Assembly (NCBI RefSeq): GCF_026212465.1
Contig: NC_080049.1
Span: 9,710,052 to 9,774,051 of the forward strand
Source: Amaranthus tricolor
Lineage: Eukaryota > Streptophyta > Magnoliopsida > Caryophyllales > Amaranthaceae
Length of the DNA stretch: 64,000 nt
Direction: 5' to 3'
Each line of letters starts with the position of its first letter. The stretch's first letter is position 1. The notes under the pieces are model-generated. The model was not told the DNA's origin. It did not search any database and saw nothing but the letters and a program-made list of their open reading frames with translations. The translations under genes were made by a program, and so were the position numbers. Positions 11,721 through 23,900 of the stretch are shown here, piece after piece.

Positions 11721-12935
11721 CCTAATTAGTGTGATTAATTGATTCAAAACAAAACAATAATTAATAATATTCATATAAAAACAATAAAAATTAATAATTA
11801 ATAATGTTTTTTAAGATTGTTAATGATGACTTCAATTATACTATAAAAAGTGATCATTTTAAACTTGTAGGTGATTACTTTATAACTATAATTGGTCACT
11901 TTAGAATTGCTACAAATTATTTGAAGGTACTTAAACTCTTTGATTATAATAATCTTTCTAAAAATTTAAAAAAAAATAATAATATATATACTAGTATTAT
12001 TTATCAACTAGGAGTATTATTATTTTGTATTAACTATAATAGAAATAACATGAAAAATAAGAATGCAATATTAATATTTTCATATTAAAATTTCACCTAT
12101 TTCCCTAACCCTCAAGCAAATAAATACAATCATTAAAATACTAGATACTCACTTCAATTCAAAACAATTATTTCATATATGTAAGATTTCATTACTTTAA
12201 TTCTCTATATCAGAATAAGAACAACAAGATTTCATTACTCAAGCAAATAACTATAATTCTCTTTTCATCTTCTTCATGACTGCCCTTTTTTATTTGATGG
12301 TTTTATTGATTGTTTGATTGAGTTTACAACAACAAGAACAATAAGATTATATTCGATTTTTTACAACAAGAATAAGCAACAAGAACAACAACGTAACAAG
12401 ATTTTTTACAAGAACAGCAACAACAAGAAGATGAACAGAAACATAATTATATTCGATGAACAGCAACAAGAACAGCAACAAAATTCGAAGTAGGTTTATG
12501 AAAATTCGAAGATGAACAAGCCAACAAAATTTTGGTTTCAAACGGTCATATAAAAAAGAGAAATAATACCTTAATTCGTGAGTTTTGAAGATGAACAAGC
12601 AAATGCCTTTGGTTTCAAACGCTTTTGAAGAATGCACACACACGCAGATGAACAAGCAAATGCACGAAACAACAAGCAAACGTTTGTGAAGATTATGTGT
12701 TCGAAGTTTATGAAGATTCTAAGTTTGAAGTTTATGAAAAAATAAACAAGAACAGTTTTTATTTTCAATGGAGAAGATGATGAAGTTTGATGAAGATGAA
12801 GTTTGAGTATATGGAGAACGAAGACTGCTGTGCGTGTTTTATGAAGAAAAACAGTATATTTCTTTGTGGTTAATGAAACAGGAAGCTTAAGGGTTTTATG
12901 AAAATTAACGTTGAGAATTGGGCGCCATAAAATAA
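11721..12935 (-). other. Upstream region of the CACTA genes
   Basis: Expected to hold the promoter and leader of the transposase gene, but no convincing TATA box was singled out. It includes AGTGATCA-like units at about 11,840-11,930 and an A-rich, CAACAAGAACAGCAACAAG-type low-complexity stretch. Imperfect duplicates of GATGAACAAGCAAATGC lie near 12,590-12,660. No long protein-like frame. Confidence 0.45.
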
Positions 12936-12939
12936 GCTA

Positions 12940-13157
12940 CTTGCTGCGGGCCCATCAATAACCGCAGCAATTAGGGTGGATGAGTAAGGGTTATTTGCTG
13001 CGGGCCACTCAATAACCGCAGCAATTGAGCTTGCAAGTGATTATTTGCTGCGGTTAGGTCCAAAAATCGCAGCAATTGTTTGGCTTTTTTTTTTTTATTT
13101 CATTTCCTATTTATTGCTGCATATATACAATAACCGCAGCAAATAATAAGCAGCAAA
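12940..13157. repeat. Right subterminal repeat array of the CACTA element
   Basis: Alternating TTGCTGCGG and CCGCAGCAA words occur at about 12,942, 12,961, 12,990, 13,015, 13,041, 13,069 (one substitution), 13,111 and 13,133. They mirror the left array and again form potential hairpins. Confidence 0.85.
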
Positions 13158-13180
13158 TACGTTTTTTTCCACTAGTGTTA

Positions 13181-14096
13181 TGACTAGATTTTTACCTAAT
13201 CAAAGTTATATTTATTAAATACTCCATGTTTTTGTGAAACAAATTTTTTTTATTTTACCGAATATTTTTATTTGTGTGAAAGAGAATATTAACTTCCTCA
13301 GATCGTGTAATTAGATATGGTTAAGATTGAATATCAATCGAATATCTTCAAATCAAATGAATATTAAACAATACATGAACCAAAGATATTGTGATTAAAG
13401 CTTGTCGGGGCAAATATTGAATGAATTATTATAGCATCATGATTCATGTGCACATTTTAATTATTAATGATTAATGATCTTCCGTAGACATGACACCAAA
13501 ATATATAAAACTAGAGTTGATTCATCAAAATCAATTGACAACAAAATAATCAACTAATAGTTTTACCAAGTCTTTAAAATATTTTTGATCCATGTGGGCC
13601 CAAGTTCTACTGTTCTAGTCATCTCAAAGATGATGAAGAATGTCATGATGTGGTGATCTGAGAAAGTATACGATTTCAAGAGAGCAAATTTCAAACATTA
13701 CAAGAGTTTTTCATTAGTTGAAAAAAAATTGACTTACTCAATGCGAAAAGTTTATTCTTGAGTATAGATTTGCATGCCAAATACAATTTATAAATTATTT
13801 TAATAAAAAATTACTAATTTTATATATGTAATAAAGTTATTATATGACTCCAATATCATATTGAAATTATTAATTAATTTGTTTGAAAAGATGTAAAAGT
13901 ATTACTTTTAGATTGAGATATATATTACTAATATATATTAAACGTATTAATAAAATCATGCACTAAACAATATAGATTATAAGTAATTAAATAAAAATAA
14001 TAGAAAATTTCAACACATAAAAATAGTAATATAAATTATAATTTAATATTTGATGTCTTAGTAAAACTTTAAAATAAGTTTTCAGCCTAACGAACA
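13181..14096. other. AT-rich spacer
   Basis: Nothing recognised between the CACTA element and the next MITE. Confidence 0.55.
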
Positions 14097-14098
14097 TA

Positions 14099-14522
14099 CT
14101 CCCTCCATTCCTTGAAGAAGTTCATATTTGCCATTTTGGGATGTTCTATTTGTTGTTCTTATAAAAAAATCTTTTTGTTTGTGTCACAAATTTTGAACAA
14201 AAATAACCTTATTCATTCTGATTTAATATCTTGATAATACTTATGATCCCCACATATTCATTCTTATAAATTATAATTTATTAACACTTTTATGTTCTTT
14301 ATGGTCCTTATACATTTTTCACTAACTTTATAAAAATATTTTTTATTAGTTGTGGTTCCTATATATTTTCCACTAGCTTTTATTTATTTTTTTAAATGTT
14401 TATGATCTCCATTAAATTTATTATTTAATAAAATATTATGTCTATTAATAATATGAAATATTCTATTTTTCTTAATTTCTGTGAACAATCCTTGTGTGAA
14501 CATCATTAAAAACCGGAGGGAG
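14099..14522. mobile_element. Stowaway MITE
   Basis: A 424-bp segment between TA dinucleotides (14097-14098 and 14523-14524). The left end is CTCCCTCCATTCCTTGAAG. The right end, reverse complemented, is CTCCCTCCGGTTTTTAATG. The first eight bases are identical, with a TA target, which fits Stowaway. It is non-coding and AT-rich. Confidence 0.8.
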
Positions 14523-14524
14523 TA

Positions 14525-15200
14525 TTATTTTACTACAATAATCAACTTATAATCTAATTTATTTATTTGTGTTATAACTTTGTCAAACATAGGTGAAAGA
14601 ATTATCATCTGAAATTTATTTTACCAACATCTTTTTCTTATTATTTACATAAATAATTAATGTATAATCCATTTAATTTGTGTAGTTTTTTTTAATATAA
14701 CCATGTAAGCAGTGTATATGATTATGTATAAAAAACTATTTCAAACTTATTTTCTTTTCTTAATTTATTAAAAAATATTTAATGAAAATAAATTTTTTAC
14801 ATAAATAATTTTACTATGTTATCCGATAATTATCCATTGTAATTAAAAGATACTACATATCTTAATTGATTGTATATGGTAAAAATTAGTAAATAGGATA
14901 TAGTTTTAAAATCGTTTGTTACTAATCTATTAAACAAATCTAATTAGAAAGATATTACATGATATGCTAAAAAGTACTTGCCTAATAGGAACATGAAAAG
15001 AGCGGAAAATTTTTTATTGTGAAGTCGACATGTGTCCTAATCATTTCTTCGTTAGTATATTGTATAGATAGATAGATTAACTTTTACTTTGTATTTGTTC
15101 TCATCAGATAAATCCACTTTTTAGTTGTATTTCTTGCCTAATGTCTAGTTGTTGCTTTCCTGTTCATTTTGTCTTCTTACCCATCGTATTTATTATTTTG
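14525..15200. other. AT-rich spacer
   Basis: No feature seen apart from a short GATAGATAGATT tract near 15,066. Confidence 0.5.
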
Positions 15201-15223
15201 TTTCAGAATTGGTTTACTAACAT

Positions 15224-15517
15224 ATGGCATTTTGTGCAGCTAGCTTTACTCTTGAGGCAATAACGTCACTTCAAATTTATGCAGGGTTCTTTCCTTCTTG
15301 GGGTAAAATGGACCGCGTTCCTCTAGTCCTCTCTTTGAAGGGAGGGCAGGTATGGAGTGTCTGTCTTCTTCCAACTCCTAGAACCTGTTTACAAACGGGA
15401 TATTGGCTTGATGATGATGATATAAATCCACTTCTTAAACTGCCACAGCCTGATTGTTCATCTCCCACACCAAGCATGTTGGAGCAATTACATATTGAAA
15501 ATGAGATTAGAAAATAA
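15224..15517 (+). pseudogene. Unidentified coding-like fragment (97 codons)
   Basis: I do not recognise the family. The frame opens at an ATG and contains GKMDRVPLVLSLKGG and YWLDDDDINPLLKLPQP, with balanced composition unlike the surrounding AT-rich shadows. Splice-acceptor-like sequences lie at TTTCAG (15,201-15,206) and GTGCAG (15,234-15,239), so this could be a terminal exon cut from a host gene. It ends in TAA and is followed within a few bases by the CAT tail of the RTE LINE, which may have disrupted it. An in-frame TAA lies two codons before the ATG. Confidence 0.35.
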
Positions 15518-15519
15518 TC

Positions 15520-18270
15520 AAAACATCATCATCATCCTACCCAGTGTATCCCGCTCATAGAAAAACTATGGACAGGGTTTGGGGAGGGAAGAACGGCAGC
15601 AACTCATACCCATCAAGAAGAGCGCAACCAAAGGAGTCCCCTAGTTTGAGAAAGATAATAAGACGTAGCCACACGAAAAAGATAAAAGGAATGCAAATAA
15701 ATAAAATAAATAAGTAGAATCAAAACTACAGAAGAAAACAAAGGAAAACAAAACTAATAATAGAAGAAACGAGAGAAGCAAGATGGCATGAACACCCAAA
15801 GGTAACCTAAGAGGACATTAGTAGTCTAAAACATGGATATGGTGCCTCCAACTACCCCTATTCCTAGTCAGGCCCTCAGAGAGGTTTCACTCATGTAAGT
15901 CAACTCTTATTTGCTCATCCCAAGTTTTCCTGGGTCTTCCTCGACTCCTTTTACCCTCTACTATAATGCTTTCTACCCTCCTCACCGGGGCTACGAAAGT
16001 CTTTCTCTGCACATGTCCAAACTACCTCAATCTATTTGCGCATTTTTCTATAATTAGGGCCTACCTCTAGTTTTTCCCTAAACTCTTGGTTCCTAATTCG
16101 ATCCATCAATGTGTGCCCACACATCCACCGCAGCATACACATTTCTGTAACTTCCATCAATGTGTGCCAACATTCGGTCCCATATAGCAGAGCAGGTCTG
16201 ATTGCCGCCTTGGTAGAATTTTCCTATTAATTTGCTTGGAAATTTCCTATCACATAGCACCGCGGTGGCTGCTCGCCACTTGAGCCAATCCGCTTGTATA
16301 CGATGGTTTACATCTCCGTCAATCTCCCCATCCCTTTGAATGATCGATCCCAAATACTTGTATTTGGTCGTACTTTTAATAACTGCTTCATCAATGGACA
16401 CCTCTGGTTCACCTACCGGTGCTGTCCCACTAATGTCACACCTCTGGTTCGTACGACTAATGCGCAACCCTTTACCTTCTAAAGCTTCCCTCCACTCATC
16501 CAATTTGTTACTAACCTCCTCTCTAGTTTCTGCTACCAGCACTATGTCATCAGCGAATAGCATGCACCACAGTACCGTCTCCCAAATAGATTTGGAATTG
16601 TCTTCTATAATGACAGTAAAAATGAAAAGGCTTAGAGCCGATCCCTGATGTAGTCCAACTTTAATCGGAAAAGACTCTGTTATCCCCACCGGTGTTTGAA
16701 TGTTAGTCGAAACTCTGTCATACATATCCCGTATAGCTTCAATGTACACTAAAGAAATACCTCTAGCCTTGAGGCTATCCCATATGACACGTCGTGGTAT
16801 GCTATCATATGCTTTCTTCAGGTCAATGAATACCATATGTAGATCTTTCTTTCGCTCCCTATATTTCTTCATTAGTCTCGTCAAAACATGAATTGCTTCT
16901 ATAGCTGACCTTCTTGGCATAAAACCGAATTAGTTCTCTCTAATGACCGTTTCCTGTCTAATTCTCCTCTCTATTACTCTTTCCCACAATTTCCTTGTGT
17001 GGCTTAGAAGTTTGATACCTTTGGTGTCAAGCTTCCGATACAAGTCCTCATAACCACGGCTTTTTGCCTCCGTTACCGCTTTCTTTGCAGCCCGCTTTGC
17101 TTCTTTATAGCTCACTCTCTTTTCTATCCTATCCTCATCTTCCGTGCATGCCAGAAAATCCTTAAATTTCTTGTTTTTATCCTTTATCTTCTTTTCCATC
17201 TCATTGTTCCACCACCACGACTCTTGGAACACTTTTGGTTTACCCGACGACACCCCCAAGGTCTCTTTTGCTGTTGTTCTAATGGTTTTTTCCATGTTCA
17301 CCCACATTTCATTCGCATCCTCTAATTGACTTGGGAAGCCCAATAAACTTATTTTGCTTAACAGGGTTGTGACCATATCCCCTTTGAGTCTCCCGCACAT
17401 GATCTTTCCCCTGGACTCGACCTTCTTCTCTATGATTTTCTTCCTCATCCTGAAAACAAGTACTAAAAGCCTGTGTTAGGTGGGCATCTCTGTACCCAAC
17501 ACCACCTTACAATCCAAGCATGAGGGCCGATCTCCCTTGCGCACTAAGAAATAATCAACTTGGGTTGCATGCCGGCTGCTCTTATATGTGGTCAAATGCT
17601 CCTCTTTCTTTCTAAAGATCGAGTTTGCTATAACCAGATCTTTTGCTAGCGCAAACTCCAACAAATTCTCCACACTCTCATTCCTTGCCCCCAAACCAAA
17701 CCCTCCATGTACCGAGTTATAGTTGCCTGCATCTCTGCCTATATGCCCGTTAAAGTCCCCTCCTAAGAAAACTTTCTCATCTTCCGGGATAGTTCTCATG
17801 AGCTCTTCTAGGTTATCCTAGAACTCGCACTTCACCTGCTCATCGAGCCCAACTTGGGGCTCGTACGCACTGACAATGGATATGATCTCTTCCCCCACTA
17901 CTATCCTAACTAGCATTATCTTGTCATTACATCTCCGTACTTCAACCAATTGCTTTAGAATATCGTTAGACACTAGGATGTCAACCTTGTTATGTCTGCC
18001 GTCCAATCCTGCATACCATAGCTTATATCCCTTTATAAGCTTTGCTTTTTCTCCCTTCCACCTAGTCTCTTGAACACACACTACATAGATCTTGTATTCA
18101 GAGAGCTCATTGGCCAACTCCAACAACTTGGCTTCTAAGGTACCTATGTTCCAAGACCTCACTCTTAGTTCTAGATCCTGCTTACGTTGCCCTCTCGACC
18201 CCCTCCTTGCACCTGATCTCAGGTGACCATAATTGCTTCCTATCTCTATATTCAGCTACTACGGACTAAG
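15520..18270 (-). mobile_element. RTE-clade LINE, decayed
   Basis: The 3' end is at the left, with a (CAT)n tract (ATG repeats on the sense strand) typical of RTE tails. A conserved 3' region shared with copies A-C follows. Rightward lie reverse transcriptase and then endonuclease coding remnants, which gives minus-strand orientation. The order endonuclease then reverse transcriptase in one frame, no separate ORF1 and the absence of poly(A) all fit RTE. The 5' border near 18,250-18,270 is approximate. No target duplication was identified. Confidence 0.82.
16093..18250 (-). pseudogene. RTE LINE endonuclease-reverse transcriptase polyprotein
   Basis: Four open segments share one frame and are separated only by nonsense codons: TAG at 17,818-17,820, TAA at 17,476-17,478 and TAA at 16,930-16,932. 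The first two segments form an apurinic-type endonuclease: RSWNIGTLEAK, the catalytic Glu in VQETRWKG, then GGDFNGHIG and QVDYFLVRK. The last segment is the reverse transcriptase, with motif A FIDLKKAYDS, motif B GLHQGSALS and motif C FADDIVLV intact. After about residue KFYQGG the frame shifts. A VEGKRSRGRPRKTWDEQI tail is recognisable in another frame near 15,900-15,970. The element cannot make its full protein. Confidence 0.88.
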
Positions 18271-19415
18271 GTAAGAGGTTACTAACAAATCACTTATAGA
18301 GATCAACACGAAACAAAAAAAAAAGAACAAAAAAACACAAAAAAAAACAAAGTAAATTCTCCAATTCCAATAATTAGAAACTAGATTCAATTCCAATTTC
18401 AATAAAAATATAAGGTTCAATGATTAAGGGAAAAACGCAGGGGTTTATATGGGTGTATGGGTACAGATTGAAATAATAAAAAACCTGAAAATGAACCTGA
18501 AAATGAAATAAAAAAATAATAATAATAGTGGTACCAAAACAAAAGTTCATAAAGTCAAAGCTATGCCAAAAGCTACAAAAACTTCCAAAAACTACCAAAA
18601 ACTATGGAGTATGTTAGAAGCAGCAAAAAATAAATCATGTAAAGGGCTAATTAGCTTACAGCAAAGAGAAATAAGAGCAAAAGGACTTAGAATGAAACTA
18701 AAAAACATAAAGGGCTAAGGACGGGTATCACCTCTGTTAGCGGTTGTACGCCGGTCGACCTTCCTTTCCCAAATTGTCTGGTTCAAACCACAGCGGTGAG
18801 ACAGAGATCGGAGTAAGGATGGTAGTCCAATGACGTTACTGTACCTGTGGTGGTGAGGATGGTGATCGATTTTTCCACACCTGCAAAAAGAAGGGAGGGA
18901 AAGGGGTGGTGGTTGGGGTGGGGGTGGGAGCAGCGGTGGTGTGGGAAAGTCTTGTGTACCGTTAGAGAGAAAGTATTCTATGAGCAGAATTAAAATATTA
19001 AACAACTCAAATGGCATAAAAATGGATGAAAGAGAAAGTTTGAGTTGCATACAAATTGAAGAGGAGGAAAACTGCATAAGACATATGAGGAAAATAATGA
19101 AAACATATGAGTAAAATATTAAATTATTTTTGACTATTTTTTCAGCCAATTATACATTTTAGTTTGAGTGAAAAAATATATTATTATCTTATGAATAAAA
19201 AGTTGGAACGAGAATAAGACAATTAAGTAATCAATCTCCTTACAAAGGAGATTTTTTTGGATGGGGATGATGGCAAAAAAACTAAGTATTGTATAGTTGC
19301 AAATCCTAGAAACACCATGAGAGAGGAGGCCTTAGTATAGGTAATGTACAACTACAGAATCTTGGATTACTTATTAAGTGGTGGTAGAGGTATGGAATTG
19401 AAGAATATACTTTAC
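18271..19415. other. Spacer between the RTE LINE and the hAT remnant
   Basis: No gene recognised. A Pro-rich antisense frame at 18,715-19,149 follows a GGTGG-rich patch (about 18,890-18,950) and looks incidental. It could include LINE 5' untranslated sequence. Confidence 0.4.
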
Positions 19416-19420
19416 GGAAA

Positions 19421-20795
19421 AGGATTACAAAGTCTATTTGTACATTACATACTAATTTTGAAAAATGTTTGATTGATTGGGGTTTGAAAAATATCATGAC
19501 AATGACCGTATACAATGCAAGTTCAAATGACATAGCGGCCAATTACCTTAAGAAAAGACTTAACATTTGGAATGCTGGTTTGTTGGAGGGTCAATACCTA
19601 CATATGAGATGTGCATCACATATTTTCAATTTGATTGTGAAAGATGGTTTGAATGAAGTTGATTTGTCTGTTTTGAAAGTTCGTGCTCTTGTGAAGTATG
19701 TAAGGTCTTCTTCTGCTAGGCTTAAAAAGTTTAAAGAATGCATAAAAGAGGAGAAAGAGGAAAGCAAAAGCCTTGTTGTTTTGGATATTGAAACTAGATG
19801 GAATTCAACTTATCTAATGCTTGAATCTGCTATCAAATTTAAAAAGTCATTTGCTTCTTTATGCATGAAAGATTCTGCTTTAGTTAAGTTACTTAGAAAG
19901 TTTGGTGGTGCTCCTACTGAAGAGGATTGGAAGAAAGTGTCTATTTTCTTACCTTTCTTGAGTGTTTTTAATGATGCAACTTTGAGATTTTCTACTTCTC
20001 TTTATGTAAGTTGCAATTCTTATGCACATGAGATTTTCGGGACTAGATTATTGTTTGCCAACAACATGAGTGTCGATGATGAGGGTATGAGGAAAATGGC
20101 TACCAATATGATGGTGAAATATAACAAATATTATGGAAACATTAATAATATTTTAGTGTTTGTATCTGTTCTCCTTGACCCTAGGCATAAATGGAATTAT
20201 GTTGATTAGATTGTGCGTGCTTCATATGATGCCACAAAAGCTACTCTCTTGTCACTAAAGATTAAAATGGTTTTTCAAAATTTGTTTGATTCTAATACTT
20301 CTTCTATGCGTCCACCAAAGATAAGTGGGGCTACTTCCTCCACTTTCACCTCTTCAACCTCTTCCATTTTTACTCAAAAGTGGGACTCAAGGAATGGGGA
20401 AGGTGGACCTTATTGAACTAATGAATTCAAGATATCAAATGAAGACAGCTTGTTCATTAACAAATGTAAACAAAAGTGAGTTGGAGAGGTATTTAGAAGA
20501 TGCATGTGAACCTCATGATTCTAACTTTGAGATTTTACTATGGTGGAAAGATCAAACAAAAAGGTATCCTATTCTTCAAAAGATGGCTAAAGATGTGCTT
20601 GCTATACCTATTTCTACCATTGCTTCTGAATCTGCTTTCAGTACTGGTGGTCGTATTCTTGATGATTTTCGAACATCATTGACTCCAAAGATGGCCGAAG
20701 CTCTTATTTGCGCACAAGATTGGATTCGTATTTCTAGAACTCCTTTAGCAACAGAGGAGAGTTTGCTTGCACTTGAAGAAATGGAGGAAGGTTAG
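19421..20795 (+). pseudogene. hAT transposase, 5'-truncated and broken
   Basis: Recognisable hAT (RICESLEEPER-like) pieces. Near the start is EKCLIDWGLKN with YNASSNDIAANYLKKRL. CASHIFNLIVKDGL is the family's C-x2-H-x3-L block, and IETRWNSTYLMLESA follows. The C-terminal dimerisation domain is present with ILLWWKDQTKRYPILQKMA and SAFSTGGRILDDFRTSL. The N-terminal BED zinc finger and first catalytic region are missing. A TAG at 20,207-20,209 interrupts the frame, and a frameshift follows near 20,400. An element end with GAACATCCTTA lies at about 20,890-20,900, preceded by GC-richer CCGG-containing DNA. No matching left terminus was found. Confidence 0.85.
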
Positions 20796-20900
20796 TACAA
20801 AACCGAGTCAGAACCGGGTCACAATTTTAGGTATCCGAAAAAGCGGGTACCCGGATTTCCGGATTCGAGTCGACCTGGTATCCGGTTTTGAACATCCTTA

Positions 20901-23900
20901 CTTTTAAGGACATATATTACTGCATATGCTACTAAATGGAATTGGGTGTGAGATGTTATCAGGAAAAATTTTCATGTAACTGTCGGTAATGGAAGTAGAA
21001 TGATGTTCTACCATGACATATGGTGTTACTCAGTTGCTTTGAAACTAAAATTTCCTAAACTCTATCTGTAATAGACTCAAAATCCTTAATCTTAATCTTC
21101 CAATTAATTATTTTGAATTTTCAATTGAAATTCCTAATCCTTTGGATATCCATTTTAAACCATCTTTAATTCCTAAACCTTTTTCCAATTTTATAATTTC
21201 TTTCAAATGTTAAACTTTAAAATATTATTTTGTTTAAAATTTTTTTATAAGTACTAAAATATTATTTTATTATTCTATAGTACGAAAAGTAAAATTTTAT
21301 TATTATATATACGATTTTTTAAAACGTTACGTTTTAAGTTTCCTTCGTTAAACTAACATTATTACTTTTCATTTTAACCATATAACTTTGATTTAATTAT
21401 TTTATACCTAAAAGTGAGTCGTATTTTTATTATTAACTTTAAGTATAGTTTTAATCAACATTTTTAAAGTAAACTATCATATTTTCATTTCAAACTTACC
21501 CATTATTTTAAAGTATATTCACTTGTACATACTAGAACAAAAATTTGATGAACCAAAATCCTTTCTATTTAACCCATAATGTTCATTACTTACACAAGCT
21601 AACATTTTTCTACACTTCAATCTCTTATACACCCACTTACACACTTCAACTCTTACAAGTTTACTTCCACACTCCAACTCTTACACATACACTTACATAC
21701 TCCAAACCACTTACAAGTTAATATTTTTCCATACTCCTAACAATCATATATTCATACAACGTATGAACTAGAAATTGCCCAAAATCCATTATGAATACCC
21801 CTTTACCATGAGAACACTTCCACCTCCATCATCAAATCTTTCTAACATTTTTTCTTATATCTTCTCTTCACTAAAATCTTACTAACTTAATACCTCTATC
21901 ATTAGTTGAAGAAATTAAAGAAGATGTAGCTTATAACACTCTCTATTTAGCTTAAAGCATCATCATTTTGGAGCATTATTGGGTTATTACTTTGGGTACT
22001 TAATGTATCATTATTTTTGTAGTTTGGATTTATTTGTTTTGGAAGCTTAGAAGATCATTATTATTTTTGGATTTTGGATTAATTTTCTTTGGAGCATTAT
22101 TATCGATCTTGAAGGGTCTTATTTTTATTATTTTTCTAATTAGTACTTAGTACTAATCCTTGGTGTTAGTAAGGTATAACTTCTTACCATACTCCTTTTG
22201 TGGAATTTTACATTATATTTACTTTATAACATGCAAAGTATGAAATATGTTGATATGTTTAGTAGGAAGTTAGTTTAATGAAATTATGATCAAGATTATA
22301 TTGGGTGTGTTTACGCTAAAAATATTTTTAGTATGTTAATTTAATAATCTTTTAACAAGTTTAGGAAGTTGGGTGCAAAATTATATTCTAGTGATATTAA
22401 GTATAATTTATGTTTAAACTAGTGTTAGTATGTTTATGAGTTATTTGTTACATTAGGAATGTTATTACACTTAAGAATTTTTATGTTAGAATTTTTGTTA
22501 ATACGTTTATGATAGCCTTCAAACTAGTTTATAAGGTAGTAAGTTATTTTATGAACATATTTTTTTATTAAGTATGGTTATACTAAGAATGTTGTTGTTA
22601 TACTTTATTTTGAGATTTAAGATTATCCTTAAAGTTATAGTAAATTTCTAAGTAATTGCATAAAGTTTTTATTTTTATAAGTGGTTATGTTAATTATTTA
22701 AATCTAGTATTTAGTATGATAAATTAAATTAAGTCCTTCTTTTTATTTGAAAAGAGCCCAAAACACTCATAGGCTATTCGACCACTATCATATAAAAAAA
22801 AGAGTTTGATTTACTATTTTAAATTATTACAACTATTTTTATAATGATGATAAAATAACAATTTAAAAGATATTTTTGAGAAATTTTTATAAGTTATTAA
22901 ATGTTGAAGGGTTTCTCTTGAATATATGAGCTTTCATAATAAAAGTAACTTTTAATCACTATTTAATACAAAATATTTTATTTGCTAACGATTTGACTAA
23001 AATTTATGAAAAACAATGTAAAAGTAATTTCAGTAAACATGCCGCTCAAACTATGCGTGAAATATTGATTTTGTGCAATTACAAGTTTTACTTGTTTTAT
23101 AATTAGAAATATTGACTTTTGTGAAAATTATAAGTTTACTTATTTTTTCTAAACTTAAAATATTGATTTTTGGTGAACTTGTAGAATTTTGGAAACTTAT
23201 CCAAATGATGCAATTTTAATTTGAATTTTAATTAGAATATTTGATTTTTTTGAAAGAGAATAAAGCTTTAATTATTTTAAAGTTAGAAATGCTGATTTTT
23301 TGGAACTTATTTAAAGAGAAATAGATTTTAGAAGCTACTTGTGGAAAATATTAATTTGGAGACTATTAATTGAATATTAAGTTATTAGTGTAAATTTAGT
23401 GAACTACTAAAAATAAATAAAATTTAATGTGTAAAAATTTAGTAATGAATGTGTAAAGACATAAAGGTACATTTTACGTTATAATTAAGAATTTTATTAA
23501 ATAAAAGAGGTTGTCACCTAAGTTGAGCAAAGTCAAAGTCAAAGTCAAATTGTAGTAATAAAAATGTGATGTATTTGTATGAATGAATATTGGTTAAATG
23601 ACCCTGATAGTAAGGTAATGTAGAACCATGGACCGGCATGTAAATTCTCGATGCCTGTGTTGGCCGGCACGTAAAATGCGGTGTAAGACAGGGGATTAGC
23701 TTCCTACCCTGTAGAGCTCGAGCATAATTGTATTGGAAGGGTGACGACTCCTACCACAATTATGATTTAGGACTATGGTCCTCACCTAACCAAACCCTTA
23801 CATATATCAGGTGTCATATTGTTGTGCTTGTTGATCAATGATGAACTTATTGATTAGTGTTGATCCTATGAATCATGGTACGATTATGAGTATTAACCAA

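Larger units (their letters stand above)
6051..13177 (-). mobile_element. Complete CACTA (En/Spm) DNA transposon
   Basis: This 7,127-bp element starts CACTAGTGGAAAAAA. Its right end is the exact inverse (TTTTTTCCACTAGTG). TTA is duplicated at 6048-6050 and 13178-13180, and a 3-bp duplication is diagnostic of CACTA elements. Both ends carry dense subterminal copies of TTGCTGCGG in direct and inverted orientation. Inside, on the minus strand, lie an uninterrupted TNP2-type transposase ORF and a spliced second gene. Perfect 15-bp termini, a perfect duplication and open genes suggest a recent insertion that may be autonomous. Expression and activity are not shown by the sequence. Confidence 0.95.

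Noticed and set aside
12347..12768. Two overlapping minus-strand ORFs upstream of the CACTA transposase
   Set aside because: Leu/Phe/Cys-rich readings of A-rich leader DNA with internal duplicates; no match to any CACTA protein segment.
18715..19149. Pro/His-rich minus-strand ORF of 144 codons
   Set aside because: Low-complexity GGTGG/CCACC DNA, no recognised domain, and a hydrophobic start typical of AT-rich shadow frames.
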